From Saprospiraceae bacterium (GTDB lineage Bacteria > Bacteroidota > Bacteroidia > Chitinophagales > Saprospiraceae), in assembly GCA_021299835.1 (NCBI GenBank), contig JAJTER010000087.1, positions 1 to 36,589 of the forward strand: a stretch of 36,589 bases of DNA. The letters are read 5' to 3'. The notes beneath the pieces were generated by a model. The model searched no databases. It had not been told where the DNA came from and saw only the letters and a program-made list of their open reading frames with translations. Shown in pieces: positions 17,734 through 26,326 of this stretch. How positions within the stretch are numbered: the first letter of the stretch is position 1; the number at the start of each line of letters is the position of its first letter. The position numbers were made by a program, and so were the translations under genes.

Positions 17734-18724
17734 ATGAGAAATTTAACCATACCCCTACTTCTTTTTATTTTAACCAGGATGAATGGACAAATTCCTGAGA
17801 AAAGTTATGCGAAATTTGATTTTATACCAGGAGAAAAGGTCTTATTTGATGATAATTTTCAAAATGAGAGTCCTGATGAAATTCCTTCCTATTGGGAGGT
17901 AACAGGAGGAAGAGTGGAAACATCAATAATAAATGGTGAAAAAGTATTGGGTTTTTTAGACCAAAACGGAGCTGCCAATCTTAGATTAAAGAAAAATACC
18001 ACCCTGGGAAATAGATTGACTTTTGAATTTGAATACCTGTGGCGAAATAATAAATCATCGTGGATTGATGCATATAATGAAGGCGTTTTTTCATTTTTCC
18101 GGGAAGTATAATATGGGTAAGTTAATGCCTGAAACAAGTAATATTTATGAAGATTTATGTGATAAATGGGTAAGGGTTTCCATTTCAGTAACTGAAAACT
18201 CTTTGAGAGTTTATTTGAATGCACAACGGGTATTAAATGCTCCTATAAAAACCGGAAAACTTAGAAATTTTCATATTGAAGGAGATGGTGTTTCTATAGA
18301 AGAAAATGGCAGTCAACTTTTTGTAAGGCAAGTTAGATTAGCCGAAGGTGGCATCGATCCTTATAAAACTCTTTCTATAGATGGTAAAATTATTGCTCGC
18401 GGTATAAATTTTGAATCGGGAAAATCTACACTGAAACCTGAAAGTCTTGGTGCTTTAAACAATATCGTTCAAATGATGAATGCTCATCCAGAATTAAAAT
18501 TTGAAGTTTCAGGTCATACAGATAGTGATGGAAACGATGCTTCTAATTTAAATTTGTCAACTGAAAGAGCTATTGTTGTAAAAAATAAACTTATTTCTTT
18601 GGGTATATCCGGAGAAAGATTAACTACCAAAGGATATGGTGAAACCAAACCTATTTCGGATAATACCTCTTCTGAAGGAAAAGCCAATAATAGAAGAGTT
18701 GAGTTTTTGAAAATAAATTCTTAA
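17734..18724 (+). pseudogene. OmpA-family outer-membrane protein with one-base frameshift
   Basis: The first frame gives a signal peptide (LLLFILTRMNGQ) and the start of a laminin/concanavalin-like domain (KVLFDDNFQNESPDEIPSYW), then stops at 18111. A second frame continues the same domain (SGKYNMGKLMPETSNIYEDL) and ends with a complete OmpA C-terminal peptidoglycan-binding domain: INFESGKSTLKPESLGAL, VSGHTDSDGNDASNLNLS, ERLTTKGYGETKP and NNRRVEFLKI. Removing one T from the T6 run at 18086-18091 joins them as GVFHFSGKYNMG, a continuous protein of about 329 residues. It may be a sequencing error, a phase-variable tract or a real pseudogene. If intact it would tether the outer membrane to the cell wall. 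Confidence 0.8.
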
Positions 18725-18736
18725 TTTTTTTTTCAA

Positions 18737-19621
18737 CTATAAGTGGGGTTCAATATGTATGAGTACATGACCAAGTTGCGGTATTTCAGCCCTCAAGGTA
18801 TCTTTTAGTTGATGCGCTAAATTATGCCCATCTGTTACAGAAATGGAACCATTAACTTTGGCGTGCAAATCAACATGATAAATCATTCCTACTTTTCGAA
18901 TAAAACATTTTTCGGTAGCTATGATGCCATCCACCGTCAAAGATATCCTTCGAATATCCTCCACAAGATCATCATAAAAATGCTCATCCATTATTTCACC
19001 TAAAGCAGGTCTGAAAATCAGGTAACTATTGTAAAAGATAAATCCTGAGGCAAACAATGCAGCCCAATCATCTGCCGATTCATAACCTTTTCCTAACATT
19101 AAAGCAATTGAAATACCAATAAATGCTGCAATAGAGGTAATAGCATCACTCCTATGATGCCACGCATCAGCTTTTAAAGAAGAACTATTGGTTTCTTTAC
19201 TTTTTTGGATTACAATTCTAAAAGACACTTCTTTCCAGGCAATAATTAATGCTAAAACAATAAGCGTCCATTTTTCAGGTAAAGCATGAGGATTTCTTAT
19301 ATTTTGGATGCTTTCGTGGGCAATGAATGTGGCGGAGATTACTAAAAAGCCCACCAATAAAAAGGTAATTAAAGGTTCAATTTTTCCGTGGCCGTAGGGA
19401 TGATTTTTGTCTGCAGGTTTATTGGCATATTTCAATCCAAATAACACCAAAATAGAGGAAAATATATCCGTGGTTGACTCAATAGCATCGGCAATGAGCG
19501 CATAAGAATTTCCAAAAAAGCCAGCAAAGCCTTTAACCAGCGCTAAAAAAAAATTCCCAACAATACTAAATACAATCGTATTTATTGCTTTCTTTTCATT
19601 ACTTAAGGTTGTCTCAAACAT
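18737..19621 (-). CDS. Cation diffusion facilitator metal exporter
   Basis: A 294-residue CDF transporter with about six membrane segments and a cytoplasmic C-terminal domain. The transport-site motifs are DAIESTTD (D45 to D52) in helix 2 and DAWHHRSD (H155, D159) in helix 5. The HPYGHGKIEPL segment between helices 2 and 3 is typical. The C-terminal part (VDGIIATEKCFIRKVG, YHVDLHAKV, LGHVLIHIEP) is the ferredoxin-like metal-sensing domain. Such proteins exchange protons for zinc, iron or manganese; the metal is not decidable here. Its 3' end faces the OmpA gene closely, only 12 bases apart. Confidence 0.9.
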   Translation of the reverse strand: MFETTLSNEKKAINTIVFSIVGNFFLALVKGFAGFFGNSYALIADAIESTTDIFSSILVLFGLKYANKPADKNHPYGHGKIEPLITFLLVGFLVISATFIAHESIQNIRNPHALPEKWTLIVLALIIAWKEVSFRIVIQKSKETNSSSLKADAWHHRSDAITSIAAFIGISIALMLGKGYESADDWAALFASGFIFYNSYLIFRPALGEIMDEHFYDDLVEDIRRISLTVDGIIATEKCFIRKVGMIYHVDLHAKVNGSISVTDGHNLAHQLKDTLRAEIPQLGHVLIHIEPHL

Positions 19622-19637
19622 GAGGGTAATTTAGTCT

Positions 19638-20234
19638 TTATGTTGGAAAAATTTCTTCCAATGAAAAACTTAAATCAGGAAAAATGCGGGAATGAAGGAT
19701 ATCAGGGGAATGAACAGCTGGAAGACCTACAAATTTGCCCTCTTCATTTAGTAAATAGGGCAAAACAAAAGAATCAATGGGATGAAAAATCCAATATTCT
19801 CTCACCCCTGCCAATTCATACACCTCAAATTTATCTTTCATATCTCTTCGACTATTACCTGGAGATAGAATTTCCACCACCAAATCTGGCGCCCCTTTTG
19901 CTCCCTTCTGATCTAATTTCTCCTGGTCACAAAAAACAGACAAATCAGGTTGCACGACCGTCGTATATTTTCCTTTCTTGATACCGACGGGTAATCTGAC
20001 ATCAAAGGGAGCGGGATAATATTCGCATGATTTTGATTGAAAAAAAATACCAAATAAGGTATTTAGGTTTCTGATAACCGTCTGATGAAGCCTATTCGGC
20101 GCAGCCATAGGTAAAACCTTACCAAAAATAAGTTCTACCCTTTCGGTGAATAGCCATTCATAATAATCATCATACGTATATTCTACTGTGCTGTCACAAA
20201 CCTGACTAAGTTGGGTGATTTTTTCCTTGTACAT
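19638..20234 (-). CDS. Uma2-family (DUF820) nuclease-fold protein, tandem copy 1
   Basis: A 198-residue Uma2 protein with the restriction-endonuclease-like fold. Putative active-site residues are D97 in VQPDLSVFC, E121 in DLVVEILSPGNS and K133/K135 in DMKDKFEVYE. It has ERVELIFGKVLPMAAPN near the start and REYWIFHP near the end. Uma2 genes are multiplied in cyanobacteria and some Bacteroidota; their target is unknown. It is very similar to the next gene. The main differences are around residues 55-70 and the short N- and C-terminal ends, so the pair is a recent tandem duplication. Confidence 0.85.
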   Translation of the reverse strand: MYKEKITQLSQVCDSTVEYTYDDYYEWLFTERVELIFGKVLPMAAPNRLHQTVIRNLNTLFGIFFQSKSCEYYPAPFDVRLPVGIKKGKYTTVVQPDLSVFCDQEKLDQKGAKGAPDLVVEILSPGNSRRDMKDKFEVYELAGVREYWIFHPIDSFVLPYLLNEEGKFVGLPAVHSPDILHSRIFPDLSFSLEEIFPT

Positions 20235-20261
20235 ATTAATTTTTTTGAATGTATATAAAGC

Positions 20262-20867
20262 TTATTGAAAAATTCCTTCCAATGAAAAACTTAAATCAGG
20301 AAAAATACGGGAATGCAGGATATCAGGGGGATGAACGGATGGAAGGCCTATAAATTTTCCCTCTTCATTTAGTAAATAGGGTAAAACAAAGGAATCAATT
20401 GGATGAAAAATCCAATATTCTCTTACCCCCGCCAATTCATACACCTCAAATTTATCTTTCATATCTCTGCGGGAATTGCCTGGGGAAAGAATTTCCACCA
20501 CCAAATCTGGCGCCCCTTTTGCGCCCCTTTGATCCAATTTTTCCTGGTCACAAAAAACAGATAAATCAGGTTGAACGACCGTGGTAAATTTCCCTTTCTT
20601 GATGCCAACTGGTAGTCTGACATCAAAGGGAGCTGGATAATATTCGCATGACTTTCCTTTAAAAAAAGGATGAAATATCCCTGTTAGATTTCTTGCCATT
20701 GTTTGATGAATCCTATTTGGCGCAGCCATAGGTAAAACCTTACCAAAAATAAGTTCTACCCTTTCAGTAAATAACCATTCATAATAATCATCATACGTGT
20801 ATTCTACTGTACTTTCACAAACCTGACTAAGTTGTGTGATTTTTTTCTCCTTTACCTTTGGTTCCAT
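20262..20867 (-). CDS. Uma2-family (DUF820) nuclease-fold protein, tandem copy 2
   Basis: A 201-residue near-twin of the neighbouring Uma2 protein with the same candidate active-site residues (VQPDLSVFC, DLVVEILSPGNS, DMKDKFEVYE) and an intact frame. Differences cluster at RNLTGIFHPFFKGKSCEYY, where the other copy has RNLNTLFGIFFQSKSCEYY, so the two copies have diverged in one patch while the rest stayed nearly identical. The two lie 27 bases apart in the same orientation, downstream of the SPFH and ribbon-helix-helix genes. Function is unknown beyond the nuclease fold. Confidence 0.85.
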   Translation of the reverse strand: MEPKVKEKKITQLSQVCESTVEYTYDDYYEWLFTERVELIFGKVLPMAAPNRIHQTMARNLTGIFHPFFKGKSCEYYPAPFDVRLPVGIKKGKFTTVVQPDLSVFCDQEKLDQRGAKGAPDLVVEILSPGNSRRDMKDKFEVYELAGVREYWIFHPIDSFVLPYLLNEEGKFIGLPSVHPPDILHSRIFPDLSFSLEGIFQ

Positions 20868-20937
20868 CCTTATTCTATTTTCAGCAAGGTAGGCAGAAAA
20901 GCATGAGAAGTCAAGGACAGTTTACCAATAATATCAA

Positions 20938-21126
20938 TTAATTAATTTGTTGATTATCCTCTGAATTTTTCAATTTTTTGGGATATCTGCCTGCCTTTTT
21001 AAGCGCATTTGAAATGATGTATTCCAATTGACCATTGGTACTTCTGAATTCATCTTCCGCCCATTTTTCCAATGCTTCGGAAATAGCCGGATCAATTCTA
21101 AGGACAAATGCTTTTTTTGTTGCCAT
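20938..21126 (-). CDS. Ribbon-helix-helix (Arc-like) DNA-binding protein
   Basis: A 62-residue protein: MATKKAFVLRIDPAISEALE, then KWAEDEFRSTNGQLEYIISNA, fits the strand-helix-helix fold of Arc/MetJ-type regulators, and a basic tail (KKAGRYPKKLKN) follows. It starts one base after the SPFH gene's stop codon, so the two are probably cotranscribed. Small RHH proteins next to SPFH genes recur in Bacteroidota and actinobacteria. It may repress its own operon, or work with the membrane protein in an unknown way. Its DNA target is not visible. Confidence 0.8.
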   Translation of the reverse strand: MATKKAFVLRIDPAISEALEKWAEDEFRSTNGQLEYIISNALKKAGRYPKKLKNSEDNQQIN

Positions 21127-21127
21127 T

Positions 21128-22033
21128 TCAATGAAGAGTACCTGTATTTATGACTGGTTTAACTGAATCGTCTGCACATAATACAACCAATAAATTACTT
21201 ACCATGGACGCCTTTTTATCATCATCGAGTTCAATAATTTCCTTTTCTTTAAGAGATTCCAAGGCTAGTTTAACCATCCCTACGGCACCTTCAACAATTT
21301 TTTGTCTTGCCGCAATGACGGCAGTGGCTTGTTGTCTCCTCAGCATGGCACTGGCAATTTCAGGTGCATAAGAAAGATTAGAAATTCTCGCTTCGATGAC
21401 TTCAATACCTACTAAAATTAACCTTTCAGCTATTTCTGTTGCCAATGTATGATTAATTTCGTCAATGCCTGATCGCAAACAAATAACATCAGGTTCAGAC
21501 TCATCAATATTATCATAAGGATAAGTATGAGCTAATTTTCTTAGGGCAGATTCCGTTTGAATTTTAATAAATCTTTTATAAGATTCTTCAGGGTTATTTT
21601 TTCCGATCCCTGTTGATGGATTAATATCCTTTAAAGTTTCCAAATCAAAAACAGCTTTATAAGTGTCAATCACTTTCCAAACTACGATAGCACTGATTAA
21701 AATAGGATTTCCTTGCTGGTCATTAACCTTAATCACCTCCGATTCTAAATTCCTAATACGAAGAGATACCTTTTCTTTATTGTAGAACGGATTAATCCAG
21801 AAAAAACCATTTCCTTTTACTGTCCCAATATATTTTCCAAAAAATATAAGCACTCTACTTTGGTTAGGTTCAATGGTAAATAATCCGATTAGCCATATTA
21901 TACCCACTATAGGCAATAAAAACAACACGTGTATTTCCCCCGTAAAAACCATAATAATGGGAGAGAAAATCATTCCAATCCCAAGAAATAAATGTAAAAA
22001 ACCATTGTTTGCTAAAGTCAGCTCTTTTTCCAT
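21128..22033 (-). CDS. SPFH/band-7 domain membrane protein
   Basis: A 301-residue SPFH protein. Two hydrophobic segments at the N-terminus (about 13-30 and 33-52) anchor it, followed by FTIEPNQSRVLIFFGKYIGT, the NPFYNKEKVSLRIRNLESEV and GNPILISAIVVWKVIDTYKA signatures, and a coiled-coil part with ISNLSYAPEIASAMLRRQQA. Proteins of this kind form ring or cage assemblies in the membrane (compare HflK/C and flotillins) and organise proteases or transporters. It is coupled to the ribbon-helix-helix gene and has a textbook promoter upstream. The specific partner is unknown. Confidence 0.9.
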   Translation of the reverse strand: MEKELTLANNGFLHLFLGIGMIFSPIIMVFTGEIHVLFLLPIVGIIWLIGLFTIEPNQSRVLIFFGKYIGTVKGNGFFWINPFYNKEKVSLRIRNLESEVIKVNDQQGNPILISAIVVWKVIDTYKAVFDLETLKDINPSTGIGKNNPEESYKRFIKIQTESALRKLAHTYPYDNIDESEPDVICLRSGIDEINHTLATEIAERLILVGIEVIEARISNLSYAPEIASAMLRRQQATAVIAARQKIVEGAVGMVKLALESLKEKEIIELDDDKKASMVSNLLVVLCADDSVKPVINTGTLH

Positions 22034-22054
22034 TTTGATATCATTTTAATATCA

Positions 22055-22084
22055 CAAAGATACTAAATAAATTGAAAGTACAAA
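22055..22084 (-). promoter_or_regulatory. Promoter of the SPFH operon
   Basis: The minus strand has TTTG (22081-22084), then 18 bases, then TATCTTTG (22055-22062), an exact match to the Bacteroidota -33/-7 consensus. Transcription would start about 12-16 bases before the ATG at 22033. This is the clearest promoter in the window. Confidence 0.7.
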
Positions 22085-22086
22085 TA

Positions 22087-22404
22087 TTATTTATAATCTT
22101 CCCTGACTGGTGAAAAAGTATCCATTATTTTACAATTCGTCAAAGCCCTTCCTCCATGTGGAATATTAGACGGAATGACACAAATACTCCCCGGGAGGCA
22201 GTGAAAAGTTTCCTCGCCTACGATTAACTCAAATTCACCTTCTAAAACCTGTGTCGTTTGTTCATGAATGTGGGCGTGCATGGGTAATATTGCGTCCAGC
22301 TCAATTTCCCAGAATCCAATAGACAAGTTTTCGGTATGAACGAAACGACCGTTAAAGCCCTTAATTATTTCCTTTGTGGGTAAGGAAGAAATATCAATTT
22401 TCAT
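22087..22404 (-). CDS. Cupin-domain protein
   Basis: A 105-residue single-domain cupin. The first motif supplies metal ligands H43 and H45 plus Q49 or E48 (PMHAHIHEQTTQVLEGEFEL), and the second supplies H83 (PGSICVIPSNIPHGGRAL). Small cupins of this type bind a metal and often act on sugars or small metabolites, or have no known substrate. It is transcribed away from the NagX-like gene, with 75 bases between the starts. No neighbour reveals its role. Confidence 0.85.
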   Translation of the reverse strand: MKIDISSLPTKEIIKGFNGRFVHTENLSIGFWEIELDAILPMHAHIHEQTTQVLEGEFELIVGEETFHCLPGSICVIPSNIPHGGRALTNCKIMDTFSPVREDYK

Positions 22405-22479
22405 AAGTTGTTATCTTTTTATAAATGAATCATTAAAAATATTTAAATTTAGGTAGGAAGCACTTATAAAAAACCTAAA

Positions 22480-23583
22480 ATGACAAATAAAACCATCGAC
22501 CGTTACCTTTCCCTGGATGTATTTCGCGGATTTATCATGTTTTTACTGATTGCAGAATTTACAGGAATTTTTGATTCCCTCATCGATGAAAAAAATCCAA
22601 TACCCTGGTTGGCTTCATTTAGTCATCAATTTCATCATCATCCCTGGCATGGGCTTTATTTTTGGGACTTGATTCAACCATTTTTCATGTTTATGGTAGG
22701 TGTTTCCATTCCATTTGCCGTGAAAAACAGAAAAGCGAATGGAGAAACTGACAAAGAAATATGGAAGCATGCTCTTCAGCGCAGTTTTTGGTTATTATTT
22801 TTAGGATGGGCGCTATATTGTATTGGGCCGGGAAAAATAGTCTTTAAGTTTCAAAATGTCCTTGCCCAATTATCCTTAACCTATTTAATTGCTTTTTTAT
22901 TAAAGGATTTTAACCGAAATATACAGCTCGTCATTTCCATATTGCTGCTCATCTTAACAGAAATTTTGTATAGAAATTGGCAAATAGAAGGCTTTAATGA
23001 ACCCTTTTCACCGAGTAAAAATTTTGGCACATGGTTAGACTTACAATATGGGGGAGCAGATATAAGAGGCAGCTGGGTTTCGTTCAATGCAATACCTACT
23101 GCGGCACATACGATTTGGGGAATGATGGCAGGTATTTGGTTACTTCAGAACGAACCGAAGGGTTCCATCCTAAAAAATCATTTACCCTTAATTCTTTCCG
23201 GCGGACTTTTGCTCTTGGTTGGATATTTGGGTGATTCCTTTACCCCAATCATTAAGCGGATTAGCACCTCCACTTTTGTTCTTGTAAGTGGTGGCTATAC
23301 TTTATTGTTGCTGGTATTTTTTGAATGGCTGGTAAGAACTATAAAATGGAATGCATCTTTTTCCCTTTTACAGTATATCAGCATGAATGCCCTTTTCATT
23401 TACCTGTTTGCCCATATTGGTGGCGGAGAGTTGATTGAATCCTGCATTCTGCCTTTTTCAAATGCCATTTTATCGTGGAGTGGCACCTGGTTTAGTGAAC
23501 TGGTGTTACAATTATTAGTTTTATCCGTTTTTGTTCTTATTTGCAAATGGATGTTTGACCGAAAAATATTTTTAAAGATATAA
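22480..23583 (+). CDS. NagX-like membrane acyltransferase-family protein (DUF5009)
   Basis: A 367-residue polytopic membrane protein with the opening YLSLDVFRGFIMFLLIAEF, the conserved WDLIQPFFMFMVGVSIPFA motif and about ten hydrophobic helices. It matches the DUF5009/NagX family, related to heparan-alpha-glucosaminide N-acetyltransferase, in which a loop histidine is acetylated and passes acetyl groups across the membrane. In Bacteroidota these genes commonly occur with glycan-use genes. Here it stands alone with a composite repeat directly after its stop, so the substrate is unknown. Confidence 0.85.
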   Translation: MTNKTIDRYLSLDVFRGFIMFLLIAEFTGIFDSLIDEKNPIPWLASFSHQFHHHPWHGLYFWDLIQPFFMFMVGVSIPFAVKNRKANGETDKEIWKHALQRSFWLLFLGWALYCIGPGKIVFKFQNVLAQLSLTYLIAFLLKDFNRNIQLVISILLLILTEILYRNWQIEGFNEPFSPSKNFGTWLDLQYGGADIRGSWVSFNAIPTAAHTIWGMMAGIWLLQNEPKGSILKNHLPLILSGGLLLLVGYLGDSFTPIIKRISTSTFVLVSGGYTLLLLVFFEWLVRTIKWNASFSLLQYISMNALFIYLFAHIGGGELIESCILPFSNAILSWSGTWFSELVLQLLVLSVFVLICKWMFDRKIFLKI

Positions 23584-23587
23584 AAGA

Positions 23588-23933
23588 GGTGACGACGATG
23601 GCGTGGCTATGCCCTGTAATGGAAGTAAATCCTGTAAATATAAGTTTTGAATCAGGATTTTCAAGATTTTCAGCATTAACTATAACGTCTCCGGTTTGGG
23701 AGGAAGGTTATTATTAAAAAGTGATTCCATTTTAAATCCTCTCGCCGCTGCGTTACGCAGCGGCGAAAAAAAGGGCATAAAGTAATCCTCTACGAAAACC
23801 CATTATACCCATACCAAAGACGTCCTCTATAATCCTGAAAATCTTGAAAATCCTGATTCAAAACCAGGTGAAAGCGTGCGAATATTACATTGAAACCTGT
23901 CGGGGAGAAGACGCGAGGCATCGCGTCTCTACA
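23588..23933 (+). mobile_element. Composite palindromic repeat, copy B
   Basis: Module order: a GGCGTGGCTATGCCC left end; a left arm starting TTTTGAATCAGGATTTTC (from 23644); a central hairpin at 23742-23766 with 12-bp perfect arms TCGCCGCTGCGT and ACGCAGCGGCGA; a right arm ending AATCCTGATTCAAAACCA (to about 23866); and a tail with the hairpin AGACGCGA-GGCA-TCGCGTCT. The two arms are imperfect inverted copies of each other, so the whole 23644-23866 part can fold on itself. It carries no gene. It lies between convergent genes and is the same orientation as copy C. Confidence 0.8.
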
Positions 23934-24029
23934 TTATGACATTCTGCCGTCAGGGGGTCAGGTATGAAATGGGGATTTTTTTTAGGATAGGTCAGATAAA
24001 CTATTTTTAGGTCAGAATGGCATTCGCTC
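23934..24029. other. Short spacer after copy B, no gene
   Basis: It completes the 446-base gap between the NagX-like and ATPase-nuclease genes. It contains GGCATTCGCTCCTACA, similar to the short hairpin unit at 26247-26265. Confidence 0.4.
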
Positions 24030-25592
24030 CTACATAGCATATAAAATAATCTCCTTGTTGTCAACAACATGTACTTCCCGACGGATGCGGTCTTCCCAGG
24101 ATAATTCAGCAGCGCTTTTCTTTTCGAGAAATACCATATATCCTGTTTTTTGACCCAATCGGTCCAAGTAACGGGCTAATTGTTGAATGCCATGTGGTTC
24201 GGAACGCGCGTCGTGGTGCATTTTTATTTCTATCGTTATAACCTGTGATTTCCAGAAAATGACTAAATCTGTCCGTCCATTTCCCGTTGCCATTTCTCTT
24301 TCGATGCGTCCTCCCCCATTGATAATCCGTTGCAAAAAAGCCATTAAAAATAATTGATGTCCAGCCTCTTTATATTTATATCTATCTATCCATGATTCTG
24401 AATTCCATCGATAAAAATCTGTAAATGCGTCCAGTAATTTATCCATATTCAGCGTACCATCTTTATTTATATACCAACTCGTTTGGGCTATGTCCTGATT
24501 GATACTTACAGAAAAGCCTATGGTCAGAATGCGAGTTATGATTTCTCTATAAATCGGATTGGCAAATTGAATAGGATTCCCCGTACTGATAATACCTAAA
24601 TCGCGGCAATAACGGATAGCATCATCCGCTCCATCAAAGGCAGGAGAATCACCCGTGATGATACTCATAATAATAGGTCGAACCCGGGGATCATCTATCT
24701 TGTCCGCTAAGCTATCCAGATGGGTTTGACGCTGTTCGATGAGCCGCTCTTTGGCTAGCTCAATCAAGTCCAGAGTGATTTCTTGGGTATAATCATTCTT
24801 GAGAAGCTCCCTTACCACCTCATTGGCCAACGCATTCGTCAACCAGGGTTGTCCACCAGAATAGGCATATAACTTTTCTAATACTTCCTCAGAAAAAACC
24901 TGACCAGTATCCTGCGTGTGTTGGTCCAATAATCCACGCACTTCCTCTTTTGAAAATGCAGGTAAAAAAAAAGATTTTGCTTTTATATTAAAAGGCGACC
25001 CTGAACCTATCGACGGATTATCTGCCCGGGCCCGCATGCGAAAATCACGGATATCTCGCAGGCCTACTAAGGCAATAGATTGAGGGAAATGTTTAGGACG
25101 GGTTTGAAAACCATCCCTTAATTGACGTAAAGTAGAAATAAGTACGTCGTCATAAAGAGCATCCACCTCATCAAGCAATAAAACCAAGGGTTTGTCAAGA
25201 AAACGACTCCAGTCAGTCAGATAATTCCTAAGTAAAATATTACTAGAGGAATAACTATTTGGATTGGGGGGCATTAAATCTGGGGGTAAAAAAACTTCTG
25301 CAGTCAAATACAAAGATTGTATAAACACCTCATTGGCCGTTTCCACGGTGATACTGTTATAACCCGCTGATTCCAAAGAACATACCACAGATACATAATT
25401 TCCTTCCTTATTCAGACGATGAGCCAAAGCGTGCAAGAAAGTAGTTTTACCCGTCTGCCGGGGAGCATGAATGAGAAAATATTGCATATCGTCAATCAAA
25501 ACATGTATGTCGTCATACATATTCCTGAAGGGATCGACCATGTAGTGTCTTTCCGCATTACACAGACCAGTGGTGTTGAATATTCTTCTCAT
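24030..25592 (-). CDS. AAA/STAND-like ATPase with C-terminal PD-(D/E)XK nuclease
   Basis: A 520-residue protein. The ATPase domain has Walker A APRQTGKTTF (about 43-52) and Walker B PLVLLLDEVDALYDD (about 134-148), then a winged-helix region (FSKEEVRGLLDQHTQDTG, YSGGQPWLTNALANEVVREL). The C-terminus carries the nuclease signature GRTDLVIFWK, then ITIEIKMHHD, with acidic D, E and K placed as in PD-(D/E)XK enzymes. It resembles archaeal-type or STAND ATPases and is a different lineage from the two AAA-ATPase-like proteins in region 1. The gene is alone, flanked by direct copies of the composite repeat (B and C). A role in defence or in mobility of the unit is possible but unproven. Confidence 0.82.
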   Translation of the reverse strand: MRRIFNTTGLCNAERHYMVDPFRNMYDDIHVLIDDMQYFLIHAPRQTGKTTFLHALAHRLNKEGNYVSVVCSLESAGYNSITVETANEVFIQSLYLTAEVFLPPDLMPPNPNSYSSSNILLRNYLTDWSRFLDKPLVLLLDEVDALYDDVLISTLRQLRDGFQTRPKHFPQSIALVGLRDIRDFRMRARADNPSIGSGSPFNIKAKSFFLPAFSKEEVRGLLDQHTQDTGQVFSEEVLEKLYAYSGGQPWLTNALANEVVRELLKNDYTQEITLDLIELAKERLIEQRQTHLDSLADKIDDPRVRPIIMSIITGDSPAFDGADDAIRYCRDLGIISTGNPIQFANPIYREIITRILTIGFSVSINQDIAQTSWYINKDGTLNMDKLLDAFTDFYRWNSESWIDRYKYKEAGHQLFLMAFLQRIINGGGRIEREMATGNGRTDLVIFWKSQVITIEIKMHHDARSEPHGIQQLARYLDRLGQKTGYMVFLEKKSAAELSWEDRIRREVHVVDNKEIILYAM

Positions 25593-25596
25593 TTGG

Positions 25597-25604
25597 CAAA
25601 GATA
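25597..25604 (-). promoter_or_regulatory. Candidate -7 box of the ATPase-nuclease gene
   Basis: The minus strand reads TATCTTTG four bases before the ATG. A transcript from here would be leaderless or start inside the gene, so the true start codon may be further downstream. No -33 box is visible. Confidence 0.35.
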
Positions 25605-25671
25605 CGCCTTTTTGATGTGGGATGTAGAGGATGTACGAAGATGGAGAAGAGGGATAACTTCGTTCTGGGTG

Positions 25672-26162
25672 TTACGAAGATGGCGGGGCTATGCCCCTAT
25701 GTGATGAAGAAGGGGTGAGTTACAGTAATCCTCTACGAATACCATTACACCTAGACCAAAAACTTCCTCTGTAATCCTCAAAATCCTGTAAATCCTGATT
25801 CAGAAATTATTTATGGGAAACATCCCAATTAACAAGTATGAACCCAGTCTTCGGGGGAAATTATGCGCGCTGCAGTCATTGGTTTTGAATCAGGATTTTC
25901 AAGATTTTCAGGATTAATTATAACGTCGTTGGTTTGAGTGGAAAGGTTATTATAAAATGGGGTTTTCGTTTTCTAGTCTTTCGCCGATGCGTAACGCATC
26001 GGCGAAAAGAAGGGTGAAAAGTAATCATCTACAAATAAACATCATTCCCAAATCGACGACGTCCTCTATAATCCTGTAAATCCTGATTCAAAACCAGGTG
26101 AAAGCGAATAAATATTACATTGGAACCTGTCGGGGAGAAGACGCGAGCATCGCGTCTCTACA
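25672..26162 (+). mobile_element. Composite palindromic repeat, copy C, with nested half copy
   Basis: The left end ACGAAGATGGC is followed by the hairpin GGGGC-TAT-GCCCC (25685-25697). A nested partial right arm (25723-25800) interrupts it, and the main element resumes at about 25832 with CCCAGTCTTCGGGGGAAATT. The left arm starts GGTTTTGAATCAGGATTTTC at 25881. The central hairpin is at 25981-26005 (arms TCGCCGATGCGT and ACGCATCGGCGA). The right arm ends at about 26095 and the AGACGCGAGCATCGCGTCT tail follows. It fills most of the 734-base gap between the ATPase-nuclease and DUF5682 genes; no gene is present. Confidence 0.8.
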
Positions 26163-26326
26163 GGGTATTCGAAACCTTATTAACTGGATGACCTGATGCT
26201 GGGTTACATTGTTCCGTAAATAGGGAAATGCGCCTGTATCACGGGAGGGCGAATGCGATTCGCCCCTACAATATGGTATAATATTTTGCAACTATGCTAA
26301 AAGTAAACCTACCTGAAGACCACACC
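26163..26326. repeat. Spacer with GC-rich hairpin unit
   Basis: It contains the hairpin GGGCGAAT-GCG-ATTCGCCC (26247-26265) followed by CTACAATATGG. Related GC-rich GCATTCGC / CCCCTACA pieces occur near 4524 and 24018, so this is a second, shorter repeat type. No gene is seen. Confidence 0.55.

Noticed and set aside
23640-26095. Recurring GAATCAGGATTT / AATCCTGATTC units as a possible CRISPR array
   Set aside because: The units are not regularly spaced, occur in both orientations as arms of one palindrome, and there are no unique spacers or cas genes.
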